In this document: one piece after another, positions 1 to 6,372 of the stretch
How positions within the stretch are numbered: position 1 is the first letter of the stretch
Layout: the number at the start of each line of letters is the position of its first letter
Assembly: GCA_031260385.1 (NCBI GenBank)
Contig: JAIRKB010000152.1
Span: forward strand, 1-10,260
DNA from: Propionibacteriaceae bacterium
GTDB taxonomy: Bacteria; Actinomycetota; Actinomycetes; Propionibacteriales; Propionibacteriaceae
Direction: 5' to 3'
DNA length: 10,260 nucleotides
The notes under the pieces: generated by a model
Told to the model about the DNA's origin: nothing
What the model saw: only the letters and a program-made list of their open reading frames with translations
The model's database searches: none
Program-made: the position numbers and the translations under genes

Positions 1-85
1 TGTCGAGGAGGGTCCGGATTTCGCGACTACGCGCCATCGTCCAATCGAGGGAAGCTGAATCGGTGGAGCTGATATCGTCCGTCAT
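1..85 (-). CDS. N-terminal fragment of an unidentified protein, cut by the window edge
   Basis: An ATG at 83-85 on the minus strand opens a frame that stays open for 28 codons to the window edge (begins MTDDISSTDSASLDW, then TMARSREIRTLLD). It overlaps the stop of the upstream PHP gene as ATGA and has a good ribosome binding site (GAGGCGG at 92-98, 6-nt spacer), so it is very likely a real, translationally coupled gene. Too little is visible for a firm family assignment. The short stretch after the acidic N-terminus vaguely recalls MazG-like nucleotide pyrophosphohydrolases of actinobacteria, but that is only an impression. Confidence 0.6.
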   Translation of the reverse strand, partial: MTDDISSTDSASLDWTMARSREIRTLLD

Positions 86-942
86 GGTTGACCGCCTCTT
101 TCTTTGATCTTCGCTTTTAGCGCCTGGTAGACCGCCAGTGGGGTCGTACAGACCCCGAGGGGATGACCGGTCTTGCCTTGGCCGTGGTAGTCACTGGAAC
201 CTGTCGCAAGTAATCCTAGATCATCGGCCAGCTGAGCGAGAACCCCTCGGGTGTCCGAGTCATGGTCGACATGGTCGACTTCCAGCCCCACCAACCCGTG
301 CTTCTTGGTCAAGCTGGTCAGGGAGACTGCGCTCAGCGCCTTCCGATTACCGCGCGCCCAGGGATGGGCGATCACCCCCACCCCACCGGCCCGGTTGACC
401 ACCGCTAGCGCCTCCACCAGACTTGGCGTATGACGCTGCACGTAAGCCGGGCTCGACTCCCCTAGAAAACGATCGAAGGCTTCACTGCGGTTGGCAACCC
501 AGCCGCGAGCGACCATCGCATCAGCGACGTGGGGGCGCCCGATCGAGGAAGCGCCGATCGACTGATCTTCGACCTCACCGATATCCAAGTCGAATCCCAG
601 CTGCGCTAGACACTCCAGCATTCGCGGCAGACGGGTCCGCCTGGACTCCCGGACCTCGTCAACCATTCCCCACAACTCAATCGAAGACGGTTGGCAACCA
701 TAGGCGAGCAGGTGCACCGAATGGCGCTTGGCTCCCACGACGACATGGGTGGACAGTTCCATTCCCCGCAAGATCTCGATCCCCCGGCTCGCCCCGAGCC
801 ACTGGGCTTGGGCCACCCCATCCATGGTGTCATGATCCGTTAACGCCAAGGCTTTCAATCCGGCTTTCTGCGCCGCCCAGATCAACTCGGGAACCGAATC
901 CGTGCCATCCGAATAGGTGGAGTGGGTGTGTAAGTCGATCAT
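82..942 (-). CDS. PHP-domain metal-dependent phosphoesterase (RNase AM / nucleotide bisphosphatase type)
   Basis: A 286-residue PHP-family protein. Visible metal-ligand motifs are H5-T-H7 with D12 (HTHSTYSDG), TDHD at 35-38, E62 (GMELS), H77, H193 (IAHPW) and D251-x-H253 (SSDYHG). The length, plus the middle segment around GRPHVADAMVARGWV, matches the TrpH/YciV (RNase AM) and 3',5'-nucleotide bisphosphate phosphatase group. These enzymes remove 3'-phosphates from pAp-like nucleotides or trim the 5' ends of RNA in the cytoplasm. The start was set at the ATG at 940-942 because it has a GAGGAG site 5 nt upstream and the conserved N-terminal strand begins there. The open frame extends upstream to 1134 but would run into the divergent gene and has no family resemblance there. 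The stop overlaps the next gene's start. The exact substrate cannot be read from the sequence. Confidence 0.9.
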   Translation of the reverse strand: MIDLHTHSTYSDGTDSVPELIWAAQKAGLKALALTDHDTMDGVAQAQWLGASRGIEILRGMELSTHVVVGAKRHSVHLLAYGCQPSSIELWGMVDEVRESRRTRLPRMLECLAQLGFDLDIGEVEDQSIGASSIGRPHVADAMVARGWVANRSEAFDRFLGESSPAYVQRHTPSLVEALAVVNRAGGVGVIAHPWARGNRKALSAVSLTSLTKKHGLVGLEVDHVDHDSDTRGVLAQLADDLGLLATGSSDYHGQGKTGHPLGVCTTPLAVYQALKAKIKERGGQP

Positions 943-980
943 GCGTGCTCCTCGCCGAGAGTCCCTCCCAAGCCAGTCCA

Positions 981-986
981 GTATTA
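981..986 (-). promoter_or_regulatory. Putative -10 element for the PHP gene
   Basis: On the minus strand the hexamer TAATAC lies about 38 nt upstream of the PHP start codon, giving a leader of about 30 nt that includes the GAGGAG site. It matches the TANNNT-like -10 only in part. No convincing -35 box sits 17-18 nt upstream. The position is sensible, but the call is tentative. Confidence 0.35.
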
Positions 987-1017
987 ACCTGGAATCCCGT
1001 GTTTCTTGCCCGTGAGC

Positions 1018-1023
1018 TAGTCT
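1018..1023 (+). promoter_or_regulatory. Putative -10 element giving a leaderless mRNA for the beta-CASP gene
   Basis: TAGTCT fits the actinobacterial TANNNT -10 pattern. Its last T is 7 nt before the A of the start codon at 1031, so transcription would begin at or right next to the ATG. No Shine-Dalgarno sequence precedes this gene, unlike nearly every other gene here, which agrees with a leaderless transcript. No clear -35 box was found. Confidence 0.4.
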
Positions 1024-1030
1024 AGAGCAC

Positions 1031-2407
1031 ATGACACGAACGACATTGACCTTTCTCGGCGCGGCTGGCACTGTCACGGGATCAAAATTCCTTCTCGGGG
1101 TGGGTTCGCGCACCATCCTGGTCGATGCCGGCATGTTTCAGGGCGTGAAGAATCTACGAGAGCGCAACTGGGCCCCGTTCCCGATTGATCCGCGTTCGAT
1201 CTCCGCTATCCTGCTGACTCACGCTCATATGGATCATTCCGGTTACCTGCCGCGACTGGTCAAGCAAGGTTTCTCGGGCCCGATTTGGGCGACCGACGGT
1301 ACGATCGCCTTGACTGAGGTGATCCTGCGGGATGCCGCCCATATCCAGGAACAGGATGCCAAAGACGCCGCCAAGGGCGGCTATTCAAAACATGTCACCC
1401 CCGAACCGCTCTACACTATCGACGACGTCGAACAGACCTTAAGTCTCTTCCGTTTCATTGACTTCCACACCGATCTGGACCTTGGCGATGGCATTCAGGC
1501 GCGCTATGTCCGCTCCGGGCATATTCTGGGCTCAGCCTCGATTCGGGTGACCACCCCGGACACCGAAGTGGTCTTTTCCGGTGACCTCGGTCGCGCCGAC
1601 CATCCCGTACTGCGCAAACGTGAGATCCCTCAAGGGGCACCGACAATCCTGATTGAGTCAACCTACGGCGACCGCGAACATCCCGAGTGGGCCGACCAAG
1701 CCCACGAAGAGTTCGCCGAGGCGATCCGCCGCACTGTTAAGCGAGGGGGTTCGATCCTGATCCCGGCGTTTGCTGTTGATCGTACGGAGGTCCTGCTGAA
1801 GACCTTGGCTGACATGAAGACGGCCAAGCGGATCCCTGACCTGCCGATCTATGTCAACTCGCCGATGGGTATGCGCGCCCTAGCGATCTATCAGTCCGCC
1901 GAGCAACGCGATGAGCTCCGGGAAGAACTCCAAGGGGCGGACTTTGCGGGCCTAGCCAAGATCCGGGAGGTTACCTCGGTAGCGGACTCGATCAAGCTAA
2001 ACCGCCCCAAGGAACCCTCGATCATCATCTCCTCTTCCGGTATGGCGACCGCTGGGCGGGTGGTACACCATCTCGAACACATGTTGCCCGACGCTCGCAA
2101 CACCGTCATTTTCACTGGCTACCAAGCGATGGGCACGCGGGGGCGCGCCCTGCTCGACGGTGCCACCCAAGTCAAGATGTTCGGTCGCTACATCCCGGTT
2201 AATGCCGAAGTCCTGCTGGACGATGGTTTCTCGGTTCACGGTGACGCCTCCGACCTGCTCGACTGGCTCGAAGCCTTGCGTCCCACCCCGAAAGTCGTCT
2301 TTTGCGTCCACGGCGAAGATGGCGCGCCGGAGCTAGCCAAGCGAATTCGCGCCGAACTCGGTATTGTGGCTGTAGTTCCCAAACAAGGCGAGAAGGTCCT
2401 ACTCTAG
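1031..2407 (+). CDS. Metallo-beta-lactamase / beta-CASP ribonuclease (YSH1/CPSF-like)
   Basis: A 458-residue cytoplasmic zinc nuclease of the beta-CASP family (COG1236 type), predicted to cut or trim RNA. The metallo-beta-lactamase core shows HAHMDH at 64-69, the third-motif His at 164 (SGHILGSA) and Asp185 (FSGDLG). The beta-CASP part shows motif A acid E209 (IESTYGD), the loop IPAFAVDRTEVLL near 244-256, a motif B-like segment (SSSGMATAGRVVHHL, about 334-348), and the C-terminal histidines FSVHGD (H403) and CVHGE (H427). The length is normal for the family. It is probably not RNase J, because it lacks the long RNase J C-terminal domain. It starts a three-gene plus-strand cluster with deoD 38 bp downstream, and is divergent from the PHP gene. 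No Shine-Dalgarno sequence is visible. Whether its physiological substrate is mRNA or rRNA is not shown. Confidence 0.93.
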   Translation: MTRTTLTFLGAAGTVTGSKFLLGVGSRTILVDAGMFQGVKNLRERNWAPFPIDPRSISAILLTHAHMDHSGYLPRLVKQGFSGPIWATDGTIALTEVILRDAAHIQEQDAKDAAKGGYSKHVTPEPLYTIDDVEQTLSLFRFIDFHTDLDLGDGIQARYVRSGHILGSASIRVTTPDTEVVFSGDLGRADHPVLRKREIPQGAPTILIESTYGDREHPEWADQAHEEFAEAIRRTVKRGGSILIPAFAVDRTEVLLKTLADMKTAKRIPDLPIYVNSPMGMRALAIYQSAEQRDELREELQGADFAGLAKIREVTSVADSIKLNRPKEPSIIISSSGMATAGRVVHHLEHMLPDARNTVIFTGYQAMGTRGRALLDGATQVKMFGRYIPVNAEVLLDDGFSVHGDASDLLDWLEALRPTPKVVFCVHGEDGAPELAKRIRAELGIVAVVPKQGEKVLL

Positions 2408-2445
2408 CTCGACCCTCTCTGGCCGACTCTTCCCTAGGAGGCACC

Positions 2446-3165
2446 ATGTCCACACCGCATATCGCAGCCGAACCGGCCGACTTTGCCCCCGCTGTTATCA
2501 TGCCGGGTGACCCCAAACGGGCCGAACGGATGGCGTCATTGATCCTCGATAATGCCCAGCCGATCTCCGATATCCGAGGGATGCTGGCTTTTACCGGCCA
2601 CTACACCGGTGGAGGGGCTCATCAAGGCAAGCGGTTGTCGATCATGGGGTCCGGGATGGGCATGCCGTCGATGGGGATCTATGCCACCGAGTTGTATAAG
2701 TTTTTCGGTGTGGAACGGATTATCCGGGTTGGTACGACCGGTGGGATCTCCCCTGCGGTCAGTGTCGGCGATGTCATCATCGCTACCGGCGCCCACACCA
2801 ACTCCGGCATGAACGAGTTGCGCATCCCCGGCGTTCACTTCTCGGCCGTCGCTGACCTGAGGATGGCTGCCGCTGCCCTCCAAGCCGCCACTGGACCGGT
2901 GTTTGCCGGGTCAGTGATCTCCTCGGACCACTTCTACTTCCAGGTTCCCGGTGCCCTCGACGCCCTGATCGCCCACAATGTGCTCGGCGTGGAAATGGAA
3001 GCCGCTAGCCTCTACGCCATCGCCGCTGAATATGGCAAGGCCGCCCTCACTGTCTTAACGGTCTCCGACCACCTGACCAAGACCGGGACCGATATGACCG
3101 CCGAGGAACGCGAAACCCGGTTCCAGGTCGCCCTCGACCTCGCGGTCGCCGCCGCTTTTTGTTAA
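2446..3165 (+). CDS. deoD: Purine nucleoside phosphorylase, DeoD type
   Basis: A 239-residue hexameric-type (DeoD) purine nucleoside phosphorylase. It splits purine (deoxy)ribonucleosides with phosphate into free base and (deoxy)ribose-1-phosphate. Seen are the N-terminal STPHIAAE with H5, phosphate-binding MPGDP (G21), R44 (IRGML) and R94 (RVGTTG), the sugar-binding GVEMEA (E183-M184-E185), and the catalytic pair D208 (VSDH) with R222. The length equals E. coli DeoD. A small glycine-rich insertion (GGGAHQ, 55-60) is present in a surface loop. The start at 2446 follows a strong AGGAGG with a short 4-nt spacer and begins the conserved N-terminus. The frame upstream of it overlaps the previous gene and is not homologous. 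It probably shares a transcript with the ribonuclease before it and the sirtuin after it, and supplies sugar phosphate to the mutase and DeoC encoded on the other strand. Confidence 0.96.
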   Translation: MSTPHIAAEPADFAPAVIMPGDPKRAERMASLILDNAQPISDIRGMLAFTGHYTGGGAHQGKRLSIMGSGMGMPSMGIYATELYKFFGVERIIRVGTTGGISPAVSVGDVIIATGAHTNSGMNELRIPGVHFSAVADLRMAAAALQAATGPVFAGSVISSDHFYFQVPGALDALIAHNVLGVEMEAASLYAIAAEYGKAALTVLTVSDHLTKTGTDMTAEERETRFQVALDLAVAAAFC

Positions 3166-3182
3166 TGACCAGGAGTTACTAG

Positions 3183-3911
3183 ATGGATGACGCTCTGCGT
3201 GAGATTTTGGTTCGGAGCCGCCGCGTGGTCTTTTTCGGTGGTGCTGGGGTTTCGACCGAGTCCGGTATCCCCGATTTCCGCTCCGCCGAAGGTCTCTACC
3301 GCCAAGAATCGGGGGTGAACTATCCCCCCGAGGAAGTGATGTCTAGAAGCTTCTTCCTGACCCACCCAGAAGAGTTCTTCGCTTATTACAAGACCCGTCT
3401 GGTTCACCACGACGCCCAACCCAATCCCGCCCATCGCGGCTTGGCTCACCTAGAGTCCACCGGCAAGCTGATCGCGGTGGTCACCCAGAATATCGACGGG
3501 CTTCATCAAAAGGCGGGCTCGAAAAACGTCCTAGAACTACATGGCAGCGTCCAGCGAAATTACTGTGTTGATTGCGACAAGCGCTATCCCTTGAGCTTCA
3601 TTATCGCCAGTGCGGGTGTTCCCACCTGTGAGTCATGTTCCGGGATTGTCCGCCCAGATGTCGTGCTCTACGAGGAAGCCCTCGATCCTTCCGTCTGGTC
3701 CCGAGCCGTCGGCACGATCGCCCAAGCCGACACCCTGATCGTCGGCGGAACCTCATTAGCGGTCTACCCGGCCGCCGGACTACTCGATTTCTTTGCTGGG
3801 AGCGATCTCGTGCTCATCAACAAGGAACCGACCCCAGCCGATCGCATCGCCACCTACGCGATTCAAGCGCCGATCGGTGAGGTTCTCGGTGGGCTCGGCG
3901 AGCTAGCCTAG
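3183..3911 (+). CDS. Sir2-family NAD-dependent protein deacetylase
   Basis: A 242-residue sirtuin that removes acyl groups from protein lysines using NAD, releasing nicotinamide and O-acyl-ADP-ribose. The Rossmann NAD motif GAGVSTESGIPDFRS is at 20-34, TQNIDGLHQKAGS at 101-113, the catalytic H120 in LHGS, and a four-cysteine zinc ribbon at C128/C131 and C149/C152. These are followed by IVRPDVVLYEE and the GTSLAVYPAAG dinucleotide loop. It resembles the small bacterial SIR2Tm class. By my alignment, the Tyr-Arg pair that marks desuccinylase-type sirtuins (Y92/R95 in E. coli CobB) is replaced by F66 and Y69, so deacetylation is the likelier activity. It lies 17 bp after deoD with AGGAG 7 nt before the ATG. 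Its stop overlaps the stop of the converging gene. Confidence 0.95.
   Translation: MDDALREILVRSRRVVFFGGAGVSTESGIPDFRSAEGLYRQESGVNYPPEEVMSRSFFLTHPEEFFAYYKTRLVHHDAQPNPAHRGLAHLESTGKLIAVVTQNIDGLHQKAGSKNVLELHGSVQRNYCVDCDKRYPLSFIIASAGVPTCESCSGIVRPDVVLYEEALDPSVWSRAVGTIAQADTLIVGGTSLAVYPAAGLLDFFAGSDLVLINKEPTPADRIATYAIQAPIGEVLGGLGELA
3908..3911. other. Shared CTAG: overlapping stop codons of converging genes
   Basis: The plus-strand sirtuin gene ends in TAG at 3909-3911 and the minus-strand membrane-protein gene ends in TAG at 3910-3908. The two stops overlap within the palindrome CTAG. I see no stem with a T-run on either side, so no intrinsic terminator separates the two transcription units. Confidence 0.9.
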
Positions 3912-4591
3912 TTCCGGGCCTCATTGTCGGTATCGGCCGTGGTTGGCCAGACGATAGCGGGAGTCGAATCCGGTGCCGGCCCCATGTCAATTTCGTGCCA
4001 TTGGCCAGTCTTTGGTGACTCAGACTTCTCCACAATCCCCGAGACATCGACAAAATGACGTTTCATCGGTTCGGCGGCGTCAAGATAGATCGGCAGATGG
4101 GTAATCCCATATTGCCGAATCGCTGGCGCGGGATTAGTCGTTAAGTTGGTGGAGAACAGTTTCAGCGGAGTCTCAGAGCCGGGTGGATAGGCCAGACAGC
4201 GGACCCGCCAGCGCTGACTCTGACCTTGTCCGGTCGTCTCAACCCCCGTGATCTCACCGGGAGTCGGAGCATTGCGAGCCACAATCGCCCGCAACCGCTG
4301 GCGGCGAGCCATCGCGATGCTAAAAGGGACAAAGAGGAAGGCACCAACCCAAACCATAACGAGTGCTGGCACAATATCGGCCATCACAGCGCCAGATGAT
4401 AGAGCAACGATCAGAATGATCAACCCAAGCACACCGAAACAGGAGCCACCTGCAACCGATAGCTGGCCACCGACCGAGAGTGCCACCGCCTCCGGCCGCG
4501 GACGTGGCGGCACTGGAACCAGCGCCCCAGGCGGCGGTTCACCGGGCTGGTACGGCAGCGGTTCGTAAGTATTGGGCCCAGAATCAACCAT
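3908..4591 (-). CDS. Two-helix membrane protein, DUF3592-like, unknown function
   Basis: 227 residues, not assigned to a characterised family. The N-terminus (1-35) is proline-rich and hydrophilic. Two hydrophobic helices follow at about 51-68 and 73-95, ending in the basic ARRQRLR, so most of the rest is probably cytoplasmic by the positive-inside rule. Residues 108-185 (PGEITGVETTG, WRVRCLAY, HLPIYLDAAEP, HFVDVSGI) look like the small beta-rich domain of DUF3592-type proteins, including the usual ending in which a short strand leads to a D-x-x-x-P turn. The tail is acidic and low in complexity. It is the last gene of the minus-strand operon, 29 bp after the mutase gene, with only a weak GGGG ribosome binding site, and could be a read-through passenger. 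No function is claimed. Confidence 0.8.
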   Translation of the reverse strand: MVDSGPNTYEPLPYQPGEPPPGALVPVPPRPRPEAVALSVGGQLSVAGGSCFGVLGLIILIVALSSGAVMADIVPALVMVWVGAFLFVPFSIAMARRQRLRAIVARNAPTPGEITGVETTGQGQSQRWRVRCLAYPPGSETPLKLFSTNLTTNPAPAIRQYGITHLPIYLDAAEPMKRHFVDVSGIVEKSESPKTGQWHEIDMGPAPDSTPAIVWPTTADTDNEARN

Positions 4592-4620
4592 ATCTACCCC
4601 ATTTCGACAGACCTAGTCAA

Positions 4621-6360
4621 TCATAGCGTTCCGTGATCGAGGACTGTCTTCATTTCGCTGGCCAACTGAGCGAGGCGGTCTTCGGCGCGGTGCCGGAGCG
4701 CTGTCAGGTCATCGAAACTGGCGTCGGGATTGACCTCAGTAATGACTTCGAAATAGCACTTGAGCTTCGGTTCGGTGCCGGAAGGTCGGATCACTACCCG
4801 ATCCTTGGCGGCGGTGTGGAGGACTAGACCGTCGGTGGGGGGTAAGCCGTCTTGGCCTTCGCTGAGGTCGATGACTTGGGTTACCGGGCAACCGCCTAGT
4901 TCCCCAGGTGGGGTTTGGCGTAAGGCCGCCATCATGGTCCCGATCTCGGCGAGATCGGAAACGCGCAGGGATAACTGGGAGGTGAGATAGAGGCCGTGGC
5001 GGCGGGCCAGGTCATCGAGTAGGTCAACGATGGTCTGACCGTTCGCCGTGAGGCTCGCTACGAGACGGGCGACAGCGACTGCGGTGGCGAGGCCGTCCTT
5101 ATCCCGTACGACATCGGGGCGAACACAGTAACCGATTGCCTCTTCATAAGCCATGGCGAGGTCTGGCACGCGGGCCAGCCACTTAAAACCGGTCAGCGTT
5201 TGAACGTATGGGCGGTGGTGATGGGCAGCGATAGCCGCCAGTTGACGTGAGGAGACGATCGAGTTCGCGAGCGCTCCCCCACGATCACTCGCCGCAACCT
5301 GCTCGGCCAGGATCGATCCTAGTTCATCGCCATGGAGTATTCGCCAGCCTTGGCGAGGATCCGGAATGGCGACGGCACAGCGGTCCGCATCGGGGTCGTT
5401 AGCGATCACCACATCGGCATCACACTGTCTCGCGAGGTCGACGGCGCGGTCGATCGCGCCCGGCTCCTCCGGGTTGGGGAAAGCGACGGTTGGGAAATCT
5501 GGGTTGGGTGTGAACTGGGATTCGACGACCACAACATCAGCAAAACCGGCTCTGGCAAGGGCTTGTAGGGCAATGGTGCCCCCCACTCCATGCATTGCCG
5601 TGTAGACGATGCGAATCGGTGGGTTCGGTGGTTCAGCCCTTAGATCGGCTGCCGGGGGTTCTGCCGCACCCGGATCGATCGATCCGGGTTGCCCGGGATG
5701 AGACAGTGTGGTGATGGCATGGAGATAGGTTTCGATCAGTTCTGGCCCGACTTCCCGCCAGCCCGCCTTACGGGGGATTTGGTTGGCAGGCAGCACGGCC
5801 TCGATCTGAGCCGCGATCTGAGCATCGGCTGGTGGGACGATCTGAACCCCTTGGGCGGCCTCGGGAACTAGCGAACCACCAAGGTAGACCTTGTAGCCGT
5901 TATCGGCCGCTGGGTTATGGGAGGCGGTCACCATCACTCCGGCATCAGCGGACATCTCCCGGACCGCGTAAGCCAGGATCGGGGTCGGCACCCGATCGGG
6001 CAACAGCCAGGCCTCCCCGCCGGCGGCCGTCACGACAGCCGCGGTGTCTAGGGCGAACTGACGGGAGTGATAGCGGGCATCATTACCGATCACCACTCGC
6101 GCCGGGCACTTCTGACGATGCAAGAAATCAATCAGAGCACGGGCGGCTTGAATGACGACGGCTCGATTCATCCGGTTCGGCCCCGCCGCCATCACCCCCC
6201 GCAGACCGGCGGTGCCAAACTGGAGACGAGCGGCAAAGCGATCCGCCAACTCCGCTTGAGCGGCGGGGGAAGCCAAGGCAAGCAAGCCTGATAACTCGGC
6301 TTTGGCCCCTTCATCAACGTCCGATTCAATCCAGGCGATTACCTCGTCACGCGAGACCAT
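4621..6360 (-). CDS. Alpha-D-phosphohexomutase family enzyme, probable phosphopentomutase
   Basis: A 579-residue phosphosugar mutase with all four family signatures: TAGLRG near 50-55, the phosphoserine loop TASHNP (S147), metal-binding DPDADR at 322-327, sugar-recognition EEAIGY at 406-411 and phosphate-binding RPSGTEPK at 525-532. The EEAIGY loop is the form I recall from human PGM2, a phosphopentomutase, rather than the loops of typical glucose or mannose enzymes. It directly follows deoC in an operon that lacks classical deoB, so the likely job is (deoxy)ribose-1-phosphate to 5-phosphate. Phosphoglucomutase or phosphomannomutase remains possible. Residues about 228-249 form a Pro/Ala-rich insertion. 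I chose the ATG at 6358-6360, which has GAGGTGG 5 nt upstream. A GTG at 6367-6369, three codons earlier and 1 nt after the deoC stop, is the alternative. Confidence 0.92.
   Translation of the reverse strand: MVSRDEVIAWIESDVDEGAKAELSGLLALASPAAQAELADRFAARLQFGTAGLRGVMAAGPNRMNRAVVIQAARALIDFLHRQKCPARVVIGNDARYHSRQFALDTAAVVTAAGGEAWLLPDRVPTPILAYAVREMSADAGVMVTASHNPAADNGYKVYLGGSLVPEAAQGVQIVPPADAQIAAQIEAVLPANQIPRKAGWREVGPELIETYLHAITTLSHPGQPGSIDPGAAEPPAADLRAEPPNPPIRIVYTAMHGVGGTIALQALARAGFADVVVVESQFTPNPDFPTVAFPNPEEPGAIDRAVDLARQCDADVVIANDPDADRCAVAIPDPRQGWRILHGDELGSILAEQVAASDRGGALANSIVSSRQLAAIAAHHHRPYVQTLTGFKWLARVPDLAMAYEEAIGYCVRPDVVRDKDGLATAVAVARLVASLTANGQTIVDLLDDLARRHGLYLTSQLSLRVSDLAEIGTMMAALRQTPPGELGGCPVTQVIDLSEGQDGLPPTDGLVLHTAAKDRVVIRPSGTEPKLKCYFEVITEVNPDASFDDLTALRHRAEDRLAQLASEMKTVLDHGTL
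5668..5689. repeat. 22-bp perfect palindrome inside the mutase gene
   Basis: The left half ACCCGGATCGA is followed with no gap by its exact reverse complement, giving an 11+11 bp perfect palindrome with three overlapping GATC sites. It lies in the stretch coding the Pro/Ala-rich insertion of the mutase (QPGSIDPGA). No function is known. Confidence 0.9.
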
Positions 6361-6365
6361 TTCGG

Positions 6366-6372
6366 CCACCTC
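6366..6372 (-). promoter_or_regulatory. Ribosome binding site that decides the mutase start
   Basis: GAGGTGG on the minus strand overlaps the deoC stop codon and sits 5 nt before the ATG at 6358-6360. The alternative GTG start lies inside this motif and has no well-placed site of its own. Confidence 0.6.

Larger units (their letters stand above)
943..1030. other. Divergent intergenic region
   Basis: An 88-bp gap between the divergent PHP and beta-CASP genes, and the only divergent gap in the window. It holds the GAGGAG site of the PHP gene, the TAATAC and TAGTCT hexamers described separately, and nothing else I recognise. No CRP-like or other long palindrome is present. Confidence 0.8.

Noticed and set aside
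423..1025. 200-codon plus-strand frame opposite the PHP gene
   Set aside because: It is rich in Pro, Arg and Ser with no recognisable domain and is antisense to a well-conserved protein. It is a shadow of high-GC codon bias.
943..1134. Upstream extension of the PHP reading frame to 350 residues
   Set aside because: It crosses the divergent promoter region and the start of the beta-CASP gene, has no conserved content, and the ATG at 940-942 has a proper ribosome binding site.
2302..2445. Upstream extension of the deoD frame
   Set aside because: It overlaps the end of the beta-CASP gene in another frame and is Arg-rich. The conserved DeoD N-terminus begins at 2446 after AGGAGG.
4592..4620. 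Promoter (TTGACT at 4615-4620, minus strand) for the membrane-protein gene
   Set aside because: The hexamer 17-18 nt downstream (GTAGAT/TAGATA) is a poor -10 and transcription would start inside the gene. The gap is better read as an ordinary operon spacer.
5443..5460. Inverted repeat GGCGCG/CGCGCC with a 6-nt loop in the mutase gene
   Set aside because: Short GC-only arms inside a coding region of GC-rich DNA are expected by chance. There is no T-run and no intergenic position.
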